Below are positions 1-8,869 of a stretch of DNA of 64,000 nt, one piece after another. Within the stretch, counting starts at the first letter, position 1. The number at the start of each line of letters is the position of its first letter. This DNA is from Paracoccus haematequi. GTDB taxonomy: Bacteria; Pseudomonadota; Alphaproteobacteria; Rhodobacterales; Rhodobacteraceae. The stretch lies in assembly GCF_900631945.1 (NCBI RefSeq), contig NZ_UZWE01000023.1, forward strand, positions 78,973 to 142,972, read 5' to 3'. The notes below the pieces were generated by a model. The model was not told where the DNA came from, searched no databases, and saw only the letters and a program-made list of their open reading frames with translations. The position numbers and the translations under genes were made by a program.

Positions 1-104
1 GCCTGAACCTGAACCTGGACGTGACCAATTCCCTGACGGCGCGGGGATCGGTGGGCACCGAAGGCGACAGCACCCTGGGGATCTATTTCGAACGGGATTA
101 CTGA
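1..104 (+). CDS. tamB: TamB-like translocation/assembly protein, C-terminal end only
   Basis: An open frame enters from the left edge (codons in phase with base 3) and stops with TGA at 102-104. The last residues read LGIYFERDY, preceded by a short beta-strand-like stretch (LNLNLDVTNSLTARGSVG). An aromatic-rich strand of this kind at the extreme C terminus is typical of TamB (DUF490), the inner-membrane-anchored periplasmic partner of the outer-membrane protein TamA in outer-membrane protein or lipid traffic. Only about 33 residues are visible, so the call rests on this terminal signature and could be another beta-rich outer-membrane assembly protein. Confidence 0.55.
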   Translation, partial: LNLNLDVTNSLTARGSVGTEGDSTLGIYFERDY

Positions 105-229
105 GGGCGCATGACAAGGCCGATCCGCGGCGCCGGATCGGCGATATTCCGCATTTGATCTATTACGGGCGATCCTTCCGGGCGCGCGCGGGTTAGGTTC
201 GGCAGACGATTTTGCCAAAAGGCGCGCCC

Positions 230-1489
230 ATGTCCTATGCCAATGCGAATGAACGCTATTTCGCCAGCCTGATCAACCAGTCCCGGCAAGCGGCGGGGCT
301 GGGGACACTGAAGCTGGAAAAGCGGCTGAACGATTCGGCCGACGCCCACAGCCGCTGGATGCTGGACAACAACGTGTTTTCCCATACCGGACGGGGCGGG
401 TCGTCGCCCCGGCAGCGGATGGAAGCTGCAGAGTTCGACCTGGCGGGTCGCTGGATGACGGCGGAAAACCTCGCCTATGTCAGTATCCGGGGTGAATCCG
501 ACCTGCGCGATGAAATCCGCCAGTTGCACCAGAACCTTCTGAACAGTCCGGGGCATTACGCCAATATCATGGGCAGCACGTCCGTTCTGGGCATCGGGCT
601 TCAGGTCGGGACCATGACGGTCGGCGGCCGGGATTATCGGGTGCTGATGGCCACGCAGAACTTCGCGGATACCGACGGGCTGGTCCGCCTGGACCTGGGC
701 ACCTTCCAGCGGGTTGCACTGCCCTCGGTCAAGGTGGCGATGCAGGCGCGGGCCGACTGGCTGGACAGCTTCAACGGCAAGGTCTTCAAGGCCGCCGCCG
801 ACGGCACGGCATCGAACGACGATTTCCGCCTGGGCGCGCGCCACGACAGCGTGTCGGCGGGGGCAGGGCATGACACCCTGTCGGGCGGCGGCGGCAACGA
901 CCGGCTGTCGGGCGGCACGGGCAATGATCGGCTGATCGGGGATACCGGGGCCGATACCCTGAAGGGCGGCGCGGGGAACGACACCCTGCAAGGCGGCGCA
1001 GGCAATGACGCGCTGCTGGGCGAGGATGGCAACGACATGCTGCGCGGCGATGCGGGCCAGGACCGGATCTGGGGCGGGGCAGGGGCCGATCTGCTGATCG
1101 GCGGCGACGGGCTGGACACGCTGTCGGGGGACGGCGGCAACGACTGGCTGGCCGGGGACGGGCAGAACGACCGCTTGCTGGGCGGCGACGGCAACGACAC
1201 CCTGCACGGCGGCGCCGGCAACGACCTGCTGAACGGCGGGGCAGGGGCCGACACCTTCCTGTTCGCGCGGGGCGGCGGAACCGATACCATCCAGGCCTAT
1301 GAGCATGGGATCGACCGGCTGTTGATTCCCCGCACGCTGCTGGATGCGGATCCGGCAGCCTTCATGCGCGATCACATGACCCGGAGCTCGGCCGGGGTGG
1401 TGATCGACCTGGGCGGCGGCGACCGCATCATCGTCGCGGGCACAACCCTGACGGCAGCGCAAGTGGCGGATGACATCTTTGGGTATTAG
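230..1489 (+). CDS. CAP (SCP/PR-1) domain protein with C-terminal RTX calcium-binding repeats
   Basis: A 419-residue protein. Residues about 5-145 form a CAP/SCP domain with its usual landmarks: His40 in DAHSRWM, Glu79 in TAENLAY, His109 in SPGHYANIM and the QNF strand at 143-145. From about residue 205 to 345 there are some 14-15 RTX nonapeptides of GGxGNDxL type, which bind calcium and fold a beta-roll, followed by a short C-terminal domain. There is no N-terminal signal peptide. RTX proteins are normally exported by type I secretion through an uncleaved C-terminal signal, so the CAP domain is probably delivered outside the cell; no type I genes lie nearby. ATG 230 is preferred over TTG 212 because AAAAGG lies 8 bases upstream. 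The role of the CAP domain (protease, lipid or sterol binding) is unknown. Confidence 0.85.
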   Translation: MSYANANERYFASLINQSRQAAGLGTLKLEKRLNDSADAHSRWMLDNNVFSHTGRGGSSPRQRMEAAEFDLAGRWMTAENLAYVSIRGESDLRDEIRQLHQNLLNSPGHYANIMGSTSVLGIGLQVGTMTVGGRDYRVLMATQNFADTDGLVRLDLGTFQRVALPSVKVAMQARADWLDSFNGKVFKAAADGTASNDDFRLGARHDSVSAGAGHDTLSGGGGNDRLSGGTGNDRLIGDTGADTLKGGAGNDTLQGGAGNDALLGEDGNDMLRGDAGQDRIWGGAGADLLIGGDGLDTLSGDGGNDWLAGDGQNDRLLGGDGNDTLHGGAGNDLLNGGAGADTFLFARGGGTDTIQAYEHGIDRLLIPRTLLDADPAAFMRDHMTRSSAGVVIDLGGGDRIIVAGTTLTAAQVADDIFGY

Positions 1490-1520
1490 CGGCTGATCAC
1501 GTCCTGACCGGCCCAGGAAA

Positions 1521-1545
1521 ATGCCCGCCAAAAATTGGCGGGCAT
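1521..1545. terminator. Hairpin after the CAP-RTX gene, probable terminator
   Basis: A perfect 10-bp stem (ATGCCCGCCA at 1521-1530 and TGGCGGGCAT at 1536-1545) closes a 5-base loop 31 bases after the stop codon. No U-run follows on the plus strand. On the minus strand the stem is followed by TTTTCC. It probably ends the CAP-RTX transcript. Confidence 0.5.
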
Positions 1546-1734
1546 ACTCGATAAGCCATTGCAAAAACGCAATTTCACTACGGGCTTTCAACATCTGGAA
1601 CGGGATGGGGTTCCTGGCCGCGCCAAAGAAATTAACCTTTTGGTAAGACTTTCCCGTTCACTTTCTTGCGCATTGACAAACCGGCCCGCGGGACGCCTGT
1701 TCGGCACGGTGGCAACGAAAACGGGACAGGGCTG

Positions 1735-2034
1735 ATGGCCGACGATCTTTCCAGCACGGGCCGCTTTGCGACCGGACAGGCGTATCGCTATATGGTCCAA
1801 TTGTGCAAACATTTCGCCCACAAGATCCCGGCCGAGGTCGAAGGCGACACCGGCAGCATCCGCTTTGACCTGGGCACCGCCCGGCTGACGGCCAGCCCGG
1901 CGGAACTGACCTGCGCGGTCTCGGGCGCAGACGCCGCTGCGGTTGCGACGCTTCAGGACATCATCGACCGCCATCTGGCGCGCTTCGCCTTTCGCGAAGG
2001 GTTCGCGAATATGGACTGGTCGCCCGCGGCGTGA
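1735..2034 (+). CDS. DUF2218 domain protein (small, stand-alone)
   Basis: A 99-residue protein starting MADDLSSTGRFAT. The whole length matches the DUF2218 pattern: an N-terminal helix (GQAYRYMVQLCKHFAHK), alternating strands ending in the conserved FDLG, then a helix (ATLQDIIDRHLARFAFRE) and a C-terminal W. DUF2218 also occurs fused to the N terminus of siderophore-interacting reductases, and the reductase at 18005-18976 appears to carry such a domain, so a role in iron acquisition is a reasonable inference. The first ATG of the frame is at 1666, but ATG 1735 gives the family-typical length and start. A TTGACA at 1673-1678 could be a -35 element. The molecular function is unknown. Confidence 0.8.
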   Translation: MADDLSSTGRFATGQAYRYMVQLCKHFAHKIPAEVEGDTGSIRFDLGTARLTASPAELTCAVSGADAAAVATLQDIIDRHLARFAFREGFANMDWSPAA

Positions 2035-2043
2035 CGGGCGACC
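2018..2043. terminator. Hairpin across the DUF2218 stop codon, between convergent genes
   Basis: A perfect 9-bp GC-rich stem (GGTCGCCCG 2018-2026, CGGGCGACC 2035-2043) has the TGA stop codon (2032-2034) in its 8-base loop. It lies between the convergent DUF2218 and cysNC genes and can form from either strand. There is no U-tract, so its terminator function is inferred. Confidence 0.45.
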
Positions 2044-2072
2044 GTCCCTGATCGGGCGGCGAAAGCGCGGCC

Positions 2073-3986
2073 TCAGCCCTGGGACAGGATCGCGGCGATC
2101 ACCCGGTCGGCGGCGTCTTCGGCCGACAGGGTGGCGGTGTTGACCACCAGTTCCGGGCTTTCGGGCGCTTCATAGGGGCTGTCGATGCCGGTGAAATTCT
2201 TCAACTGGCCGGACCGCGCCTTCTTGTACAGACCCTTCACATCGCGCGCCTCGGCCACCTCCAGCGGGGTGTCGACATAGACCTCGATGAACTCGCCGGA
2301 TGCCATCATCTCGCGCACCATCCGCCGTTCCGACCGGAACGGAGAGATGAAGGCCGTCAGCACGATCAGCCCGGCATCCGACATCAGCTTCGCGACCTCG
2401 CCCACGCGGCGGACGTTTTCCACCCGGTCGGCGTCGGTGAAGCCCAGGTCGCGGTTCAGCCCGTGGCGCACGTTGTCGCCGTCCAGCAGGAAGGTGTGCT
2501 TGCCCATCGCGTGCAGCTTGCGTTCGACGATATTCGCGATGGTGGACTTGCCCGACCCCGACAGCCCGGTGAACCAGACCACCCGCGCCCGCTGGTTCTT
2601 CTGCGCGGCATGGGCATCGCGGTCCACGTCGGTCGATTGCCAGTGGATGTTCTGCGACCGGCGCAGCGCGAAATGCAGCATCCCGGCGGCGATGGTGGCA
2701 TTCGTCATCCGGTCGATCAGGATGAAGCCGCCCAGATCGGGGTTGTCGGCATAGGCCTCGAACGGGACGGGCCGGTCGGTCGAGATATTGACGACGCCGA
2801 TGGCGTTCAGGCCCAGAGTCTTGCTGGCCAAATGTTCCAGCGTGTTGACGTTCACCTCGTATTTCGGCTCGGTCACCGTCGCCGTGACGGTCTGGGTGCC
2901 GATCTTGAGCAGATAGGGGCGGCCCGGCAGCATTTCCTGTTCCGCCATCCAGACCAGCGTCGCCTCGAACTGGTCGGCGACTTCGCAGGGCGCGTCGGCC
3001 TGCACGATCACGTCGCCGCGCGAACAGTCGATCTCGTCCGCGAAGGTCAGTGTCACGGACTGGCCCGCGACGGCCTGGGGCAGGTCGCCGTCGAAGCTGG
3101 GAATCGTCTTGACCGTGGTGGTCTTGCCCGATGGCAGCACCCGGATCGCATCGCCCGGCCGCACGGTCCCCGCGCTGATCTGGCCCGCGAAGCCCCGGAA
3201 ATCCAGATGCGGGCGGTTCACCCATTGCACGGCCATGCGGAACGGGCGGTCCTGCATCGCCATGTCGCTGATCGGCGCGTCTTCCAGATGGCCCAGCAGG
3301 GTCGGGCCCTGGTACCAGGGCATTTCGGGGCTTTTGGTGACGATGTTGTCGCCCTTCAGCCCGGAAATCGGGATCGGCAGGAAACTGTCCATGCCGATCT
3401 GTTTGGCGAATTGGGAATAATCCGCGACGATTTCATAGAAGCGTTCGGCCGAGTAATCGACCAGATCCATCTTGTTGACGGCCAGAACGATATTCCTGAT
3501 GCCCAGCAGGTTCACCAGATAGGAATGCCGCCGCGTCTGGGTCAGCACGCCCTGACGCGCGTCGATCAGGATCACCGCCAGATCGGCGGTGGAGGCGCCC
3601 GTGACCATGTTGCGGGTGTATTGTTCGTGCCCCGGCGTGTCGGCCACGATGAACTTGCGCTTGTCGGTGGCGAAGAAACGATAGGCCACGTCGATGGTGA
3701 TGCCCTGTTCGCGTTCCGCCGCCAGACCGTCCACCAGCAGGGCGAAGTCGATATCGCCGCCCTGGGTGCCCGACACCTTGCTGTCGGCCTCAAGGCTGGC
3801 CAGCTGATCCTCGAAGATCATCTTGCTGTCGTAAAGCAGCCGCCCGATCAGCGTCGATTTGCCGTCATCGACAGATCCGCAGGTGATGAAGCGCAGCATG
3901 GTCTTGTGCTGGTGTTTCAGCAGATAGGCGTCGATGTCCTGGGCGATCAGTTCGTCGGTGACGTAAACGGGATCGGGCGCGTTCAT
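2073..3986 (-). CDS. cysNC: Bifunctional sulfate adenylyltransferase subunit 1 / APS kinase (CysN-CysC fusion)
   Basis: A 637-residue fusion. Residues 1 to about 450 are the CysN GTPase: P-loop GSVDDGKST at 37-45, DTPGH and NKMD further on, then elongation-factor-like beta-barrels. From residue 468 a complete APS kinase follows, with its own P-loop GLSGSGKST (474-482), the [11 protein letters not shown] motif and FISPFRSER. CysN hydrolyses GTP to drive APS synthesis by CysD, and the CysC part phosphorylates APS to PAPS. This is the NodQ-type arrangement common in alphaproteobacteria. The start codon overlaps the cysD stop by one base (TGATG), implying translational coupling. No APS/PAPS reductase is in view, so the downstream use (assimilation or sulfation) is not shown here. 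Confidence 0.95.
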   Translation of the reverse strand: MNAPDPVYVTDELIAQDIDAYLLKHQHKTMLRFITCGSVDDGKSTLIGRLLYDSKMIFEDQLASLEADSKVSGTQGGDIDFALLVDGLAAEREQGITIDVAYRFFATDKRKFIVADTPGHEQYTRNMVTGASTADLAVILIDARQGVLTQTRRHSYLVNLLGIRNIVLAVNKMDLVDYSAERFYEIVADYSQFAKQIGMDSFLPIPISGLKGDNIVTKSPEMPWYQGPTLLGHLEDAPISDMAMQDRPFRMAVQWVNRPHLDFRGFAGQISAGTVRPGDAIRVLPSGKTTTVKTIPSFDGDLPQAVAGQSVTLTFADEIDCSRGDVIVQADAPCEVADQFEATLVWMAEQEMLPGRPYLLKIGTQTVTATVTEPKYEVNVNTLEHLASKTLGLNAIGVVNISTDRPVPFEAYADNPDLGGFILIDRMTNATIAAGMLHFALRRSQNIHWQSTDVDRDAHAAQKNQRARVVWFTGLSGSGKSTIANIVERKLHAMGKHTFLLDGDNVRHGLNRDLGFTDADRVENVRRVGEVAKLMSDAGLIVLTAFISPFRSERRMVREMMASGEFIEVYVDTPLEVAEARDVKGLYKKARSGQLKNFTGIDSPYEAPESPELVVNTATLSAEDAADRVIAAILSQG

Positions 3987-4915
3987 CAGAAATACCCCTC
4001 TTGCTTCTTCTTCTCCATCGAGGCGGCCTGATCCTTGTCGATGGCGCGGCCCTGGCGTTCCGAGGTGGTGGTCAACAGCATTTCCTGGATCACCTGAGGC
4101 AGGGTCTTGGCATCCGATTCCACGGCCCCGGTCAGCGGATAGCAGCCCAGCGTGCGGAACCGGACCGACCGCATCTGCGGGGTTTCGCCGGGGCGCAGCG
4201 GGAAGCGGTCGTCATCGACCATGATCAGCAACCCGTCGCGTTCCACAACCGGGCGCGGCTCGCTGAAATACAGCGGCACGATGTCGATGTTTTCCAGGTG
4301 GATGTATTGCCAGATGTCCAGTTCGGTCCAGTTCGACAGCGGGAAGACGCGGATCGATTCGTCGCGGGCCTTGCGGGTGTTGTAGAGCTTCCACAACTCG
4401 GGCCGCTGGTTCTTCGGATCCCAGCGGTGGTTCGCGGACCGGAAGGAAAAGATCCGTTCCTTGGCGCGGGACTTTTCCTCGTCCCGGCGCGCGCCACCGA
4501 AGGCCACGTCGAAATTGTATTGGCTCAGCGCCTGCTTCAGCCCCTCGGTCTTCCACAGGTCGGTATGAAGGCTGCCATGTTCGAAGGGGTTGATGCCTTG
4601 GGCCATGGCATCGGGATTGTGGTGGACGATCAGGTCCATGCCCGCCGCCTGGGCTGCCCGGTCGCGCAGATCGTACATGGCGCGGAATTTCCAGGTCGTG
4701 TCCACATGCAGCAGCGGAAAGGGGGGGGGCGCGGGATAAAACGCCTTTTTCGCCAGATGCAGCATGCAGGCCGAATCCTTGCCTACCGAATACAGCATCA
4801 CCGGGTTTTCGGCATTCGCCACCACCTCGCGCATGATGTGGATGCTTTCGGCTTCCAGCCGCTGCAAATGCGTCAGCGTCGCCGGGGGAAGCGGGGTCGG
4901 AACCTGGCTGTTCAT
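3986..4915 (-). CDS. cysD: Sulfate adenylyltransferase subunit 2 (CysD)
   Basis: A 309-residue protein of the PAPS reductase/ATP sulfurylase fold. The PP-loop variant [14 protein letters not shown] near residue 43 binds ATP. The conserved blocks [20 protein letters not shown] and [14 protein letters not shown] are present and the C terminus is KKKQEGYF, as in CysD. With CysN it makes adenylylsulfate from ATP and sulfate. It is the first gene of the cysD-cysNC pair; the 118 bases upstream probably hold the promoter, although no strong consensus is visible. Confidence 0.95.
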   Translation of the reverse strand: MNSQVPTPLPPATLTHLQRLEAESIHIMREVVANAENPVMLYSVGKDSACMLHLAKKAFYPAPPPFPLLHVDTTWKFRAMYDLRDRAAQAAGMDLIVHHNPDAMAQGINPFEHGSLHTDLWKTEGLKQALSQYNFDVAFGGARRDEEKSRAKERIFSFRSANHRWDPKNQRPELWKLYNTRKARDESIRVFPLSNWTELDIWQYIHLENIDIVPLYFSEPRPVVERDGLLIMVDDDRFPLRPGETPQMRSVRFRTLGCYPLTGAVESDAKTLPQVIQEMLLTTTSERQGRAIDKDQAASMEKKKQEGYF

Positions 4916-5033
4916 GGCATCAACTCTTGATCTGGCCGGGGCGGAATCGTCCGGTTCGCGGGACGCTATTCTTCAGCAGAGGTGAAGATGCAAGTTTCGG
5001 CCAGCAGAAAAACCAGTGTTTCCTGCCTGTTCG

Positions 5034-6284
5034 TCAAACGCCGGAATACTGTTCCAAGCCGGTCGCCAAAGCCAGACCATCGGCCACGGCGGTAAAGGCC
5101 TCGGATCGGTGCAGCCGGGCATCGGGCAGGATTCGCGCCGCCAGATTCGTGACCAGGGCCATCAGACTGGACCCGCCGACCAGCACCACGTCGCCGATCC
5201 CGCCCGCTGCGACGCCCGCGCGCGACAGGGTCTCGGCGATCGCCCCGTGCAGATCCGCGCGGAAGCCTTGCAGCGCATCCGCCAGCGACCGGGCGTCGAT
5301 CGGCGCGGCCAGGCGCGGCTGGATGAAGCCCATGCCGATCCGGGCCTCGTCGCCCCCATTGGCGGCGATCTTGCCGCGTTCGACGGCGAAGGCCAGGTCG
5401 TGGCCCAATTCGTCCGTCAGCACCGTCACCAGCCGCTCCATCCGTGCCGGATCCACGGCCAGCCGGGCCATCTGCTGGGCCAGCCTGCGGTTTTCCGGCG
5501 TATAGACAAAGGGGATGTGCGCCCAGGACGCCAAGTCGGCATAGATCGCGTTGGGCACCGGCAGCAGGCCCGGTCCCATCTCTCGGCGCAGGTGCGAACC
5601 GTGGCCCAGCAACGGCATCGCATGGCTCAGCGATATGGCGGCGTCGAAATCCGTTCCGCCCAGGCGGATGCCGTGGCTGGCCAGGATCCGCACCCGCCCG
5701 CCCTCTGCGCGATAGACCGAAAAGTCCGAGGTGCCGCCGCCGATATCCACGATCAGCCCGGTCCGGCCCCCCGCGCCCATGCCGTGGCATGCCAGGGCGG
5801 CGGCCTCGGGTTCGGGCAGGAAGGCGACGTGATCGAAGCCTGCCGCATGATAGCAGGCGCGCAGATCCGCCTGGGCCTGGGCGTCTCGGGCGGGATCGGC
5901 GTGGAAATGCACCGGACGGCCCGACAGGGCGCGGGTCTGCGGCTGGCCGGTCGCGGATTCGGCCCGCCGGCGCAGTTCGGCCAGGAAGGCTGTGATCACA
6001 TCCGCAAGCGTGCGGCGCTTGCCGGCGATCAGCCGCGATTCGTGCAGCAGCGGCGTTCCCAGCACGCTTTTCAGCGCGCGCATATAGCGCCCCTCTTGCC
6101 CGCCGATCAGGGCTTGGGCCGCCGCGTCGCCGATCTGCATCGCGCCGCCGCGCGCGGGAAAGAAGACGGCGGTCGGCAGGGTGTCCGATCCCGCCTGGAC
6201 CGGGACGCGCCGCACCGCCCCGCGATCCAGCATCGCCACGGCGGTGTTCGAGGTTCCGAAGTCGATGGCAAGGCTGGGCGTCAT
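5034..6284 (-). CDS. Hsp70-family (YegD-like) ATPase domain protein
   Basis: A 416-residue actin-fold ATPase. It starts MTPSLAIDFGTSNTAVAML (phosphate-1 motif); mid-protein FLPEPEAAALAC and GLIVDIGGGTSDFSV (phosphate-2) and late VVLVGGSSLMALV (adenosine motif) follow. The length matches the nucleotide-binding domain alone, so the substrate-binding and lid domains of DnaK are absent, as in YegD-type proteins. ATG 6284 is chosen because it places IDFGTSN right at the N terminus; the frame stays open upstream without homology. It is divergent from the AI-2E exporter gene and upstream of cysD on the same strand. The client or partner is unknown. Confidence 0.85.
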   Translation of the reverse strand: MTPSLAIDFGTSNTAVAMLDRGAVRRVPVQAGSDTLPTAVFFPARGGAMQIGDAAAQALIGGQEGRYMRALKSVLGTPLLHESRLIAGKRRTLADVITAFLAELRRRAESATGQPQTRALSGRPVHFHADPARDAQAQADLRACYHAAGFDHVAFLPEPEAAALACHGMGAGGRTGLIVDIGGGTSDFSVYRAEGGRVRILASHGIRLGGTDFDAAISLSHAMPLLGHGSHLRREMGPGLLPVPNAIYADLASWAHIPFVYTPENRRLAQQMARLAVDPARMERLVTVLTDELGHDLAFAVERGKIAANGGDEARIGMGFIQPRLAAPIDARSLADALQGFRADLHGAIAETLSRAGVAAGGIGDVVLVGGSSLMALVTNLAARILPDARLHRSEAFTAVADGLALATGLEQYSGV

Positions 6285-6433
6285 GGCTGGACCTTTCCTA
6301 CTGAAAGTCCCGGCGGCTATCCCAAGATGGGCGATGCGGCAAGCGCTGCGGCCGAAAGACGGGTTGACGCCGCGATCAACAATGCAACAGTCAGGGAAAC
6401 ACGGCGAAGCACCCGGAAGGCAGGCGCTAAGGC

Positions 6434-7567
6434 ATGATCGACCCACAGCAGGCAACGCCCCGGCCCGACGCCCCGGCGGTCGAGGATCCGGCGACGATGC
6501 CCTTTCCGCTGATCAGCGACATATCCGCAGCCCGCTGGCTGCTGGTCTTCATCATCGCCGCCGCGATCTATTTCTTCCACGGCTTCCTGGTGCCGGTGCT
6601 GGCGGCGACGATCATCGCCTTCGCCAGCTGGCCGCTGTCGCGCAGCGTGCAGCGCGCCCTGGGGATCGACCGCACCGCCACGGCGGCGCTGTTCGTGCTG
6701 GTGATCGTGCTGTTTCTGGTCGTGCCGGTCACGATGGCGCTGCTTTATGCGTTCCGCGAATTGCAGCAGTGGATCTATTGGGTGTTCGAGGTGAACGCCA
6801 ACGGCGCCGCCACGCCGCTGTGGATGGTCGACCTGCCGCAGATCGGCGACTGGATCGACGAACAGTGGATGCGCCATATCGGCAGGCCCGGCGCCATCGC
6901 GGATCTGGTGCAGCTGACCAGCGGCAACACCATCGCGTCGATCTATCGCAGCGTGCTGGCGGCGGGGAACGTGGCCTTCCATCTGGCGCTGAACCTGCTG
7001 TTCATGCTGATCGCGCTGTTCGTGTTCTATCGCGACGGCGACAAGATCGCCGGCCAGATCGACATCATCGGCGCCCGCATCCTGCCCCGCCGCTGGGAAC
7101 GGCTGTCGCGGGTGGTGCCGCTGACCATCAGCGCCACCGTCACCGGCATGACCCTGATCGCCATGGGCGAGGGGGTGATCCTGGGCATCGCCTACTGGAT
7201 CGCGGGCGTGCCCTCGCCGGTGACGCTGGGGGTGATCACCGGAATCATGGCGCTGATCCCCGGCGGTGCGCCGCTGTGCTTTACGCTGGTGTCGATCTAT
7301 CTGGTGGCCAGCGGATCGCCCCTGGCGGGGGTGCTGCTGTTCCTGTGGGGGGCGATCGAGCTGTTCATCGTCGACAAGACCATCCGTCCCGTGCTGGTCG
7401 GCGGCCCGGTCAAGATGCCGTTCCTGCCCACGTTCTTCGGCCTGGTGGGGGGCGTCAAGACCATGGGCATCGTCGGTCTGTTCGTCGGGCCGGTGCTGAT
7501 GGCGCTGCTGGTGGCGATCTGGCGCGAATGGCTGCGCGAAATCCGAACCCATCCGCAAACCCCTTGA
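6434..7567 (+). CDS. AI-2E family transporter (PerM/YdiK-like membrane protein)
   Basis: A 377-residue polytopic membrane protein. Hydrophobic segments fall near residues 35-80, 85-110, 175-205, 235-262, 265-300 and 325-365, and there is a soluble insert after the third helix. The motifs FYRDGDKIAGQI, MALIPGGAPLCF and DKTIRPVLVGGPVKMPFLPTFFG are those of the AI-2E exporter/PerM family. Members have been linked to autoinducer-2 export, cation/proton exchange or permease roles, so the substrate cannot be read from sequence. nhaA follows 114 bases downstream on the same strand. Confidence 0.85.
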   Translation: MIDPQQATPRPDAPAVEDPATMPFPLISDISAARWLLVFIIAAAIYFFHGFLVPVLAATIIAFASWPLSRSVQRALGIDRTATAALFVLVIVLFLVVPVTMALLYAFRELQQWIYWVFEVNANGAATPLWMVDLPQIGDWIDEQWMRHIGRPGAIADLVQLTSGNTIASIYRSVLAAGNVAFHLALNLLFMLIALFVFYRDGDKIAGQIDIIGARILPRRWERLSRVVPLTISATVTGMTLIAMGEGVILGIAYWIAGVPSPVTLGVITGIMALIPGGAPLCFTLVSIYLVASGSPLAGVLLFLWGAIELFIVDKTIRPVLVGGPVKMPFLPTFFGLVGGVKTMGIVGLFVGPVLMALLVAIWREWLREIRTHPQTP

Positions 7568-7681
7568 ACGCCGGGCCTTGCTGAATATGATCCGCGCATG
7601 GCGTGTGCTGCGTGCGCCCAGGGACGACCCCTGAATACGGAGACTGGTTGAACCGTTTCTGACAAAAAGGGGGGCTGTTTC
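7568..7681 (+). promoter_or_regulatory. Leader region before nhaA with small hairpins; possible ion-responsive element
   Basis: These 114 bases between the exporter and nhaA hold a perfect 5-bp hairpin (CAGGG-ACGAC-CCCTG), an earlier CGCA/TGCG stem and a strong ribosome binding site (AAGGGGGG) about 8 bases before ATG 7682. Some bacterial nhaA genes are preceded by lithium-sensing (nhaA-I/II) RNAs. I could not match this stretch to a consensus from memory, so a riboswitch is only a possibility; it may simply hold a promoter. Confidence 0.25.
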
Positions 7682-8869
7682 ATGGCAGGCCGAATTCAAA
7701 ACACCATCCGCAAGTTCCTGGAGAGCGGCACGTCCGGGGGGCTTTTGCTGATCGCGGCGGCGGTGCTGGCGCTGATCGTCGCCAACTCGCCCCTGGCCGA
7801 GGCGTATTTCAACGTCCTGCACGCCTATGTCGGGCCGCTGTCGGTCGCCCATTGGATCAACGACGCGCTGATGGCGCTGTTCTTCCTGATGGTCGGCCTG
7901 GAAATCAAGCGCGAGATGGTGGACGGCCACCTGTCGTCCTGGCCGCGCCGGATCCTGCCGGGTGTGGCGGCGGCGGCGGGGATGGCGGTCCCGGCGTTGA
8001 TCTATCTGTTCTTCACCGCGGGCACCGGGGCGACGCATGGCTGGGCCATTCCGTCCGCCACCGACATCGCCTTCGCACTGGGTGTGATCTCGCTTCTGGG
8101 GTCGCGGGTGCCGACCTCGCTCAAGGTGTTTCTGGCGGCGCTGGCGATCCTGGACGATCTGGGCGCGGTGGTGGTGATCGGGCTGTTCTACACCACCGGC
8201 CTGTCGCCCGTCGACCTCGGGCTGGCCGCGCTGGTGCTGGCGGCCCTGATCGGGATGAACCGCGCGGGCGTGATGCGGCTGTGGCCCTATCTGGTTCTGG
8301 GCGCGGTCCTGTGGTTCTTCGTCTGGCAGTCGGGGATCCATGCCACCATCGCGGGCGTCCTGCTGGCGTTGACCATCCCCCTGAAGCGCACCCCCGCCAC
8401 GCCCGAGGCGCGTCCGTCGGAAAGCCCGCTGCACCGGCTGGAACATGCGCTGATGGCGCCGGTGGCCTTCCTGATCATCCCGGTCTTCGGCTTCGCCAAT
8501 GCCGGGGTCAGCTTCGCGGGCCTGGGATCCGAGGCGCTGCTGGCCCCCGTGACGATAGGCGTCGCGGCGGGCCTGGCCCTGGGCAAGGTGATAGGCATTT
8601 TCGGCGCGGTGGCGATCCTGGTGCGGCTGGACTGGGCCGACCTGCCCCCCGGCGCAAGCTGGATGCAGATGCTGGGAACATCGCTTCTGTGCGGGATCGG
8701 CTTCACCATGAGCCTGTTCATCTCGCTTCTGGCGTTCAGCCAGCCGCTGTTGCAGGACGAGGCCAAGATCGGCATCCTGATGGGATCGCTGGTGTCGGGT
8801 ATCGCTGGCTATACCATCCTGCGCTTCGCCAAACGCGAGGCGCCGCGCCGGATGCAGTCCGCAGGCTAG
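7682..8869 (+). CDS. nhaA: Na+/H+ antiporter NhaA
   Basis: A 395-residue protein of typical NhaA length with about 12 membrane segments. Diagnostic blocks are FFLMVGLEIKREM, PSATDIAFALGV, LDDLGAVVVIGLFY with the adjacent aspartate pair that binds Na+, SGIHATIAGVLLAL, and GIGFTMSLFISLLAF near the C terminus. It exchanges cytoplasmic Na+ (or Li+) for external protons for pH and salt homeostasis. A clear ribosome binding site supports ATG 7682. The gene meets the SLC13 permease tail to tail: the two stop codons share the palindrome CTAG (8866-8869). Confidence 0.95.
   Translation: MAGRIQNTIRKFLESGTSGGLLLIAAAVLALIVANSPLAEAYFNVLHAYVGPLSVAHWINDALMALFFLMVGLEIKREMVDGHLSSWPRRILPGVAAAAGMAVPALIYLFFTAGTGATHGWAIPSATDIAFALGVISLLGSRVPTSLKVFLAALAILDDLGAVVVIGLFYTTGLSPVDLGLAALVLAALIGMNRAGVMRLWPYLVLGAVLWFFVWQSGIHATIAGVLLALTIPLKRTPATPEARPSESPLHRLEHALMAPVAFLIIPVFGFANAGVSFAGLGSEALLAPVTIGVAAGLALGKVIGIFGAVAILVRLDWADLPPGASWMQMLGTSLLCGIGFTMSLFISLLAFSQPLLQDEAKIGILMGSLVSGIAGYTILRFAKREAPRRMQSAG

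Noticed and set aside
838..1260. Tandem DNA repeats that might be a minisatellite or CRISPR-like array.
   Set aside because: They follow the 27-base period of RTX codons with frequent synonymous and non-synonymous changes and no constant spacer structure.
1571..1660. Stretch whose complement loosely resembles the central loop of 5S rRNA (ATCCCG...GAAAGC pattern).
   Set aside because: The similarity is short and gapped, the terminal stem and flanking conserved loops are missing, and there is no 16S or 23S nearby.
5034..6284. Full-length DnaK chaperone.
   Set aside because: The protein ends after the ATPase domain and no substrate-binding domain is encoded downstream in any frame.
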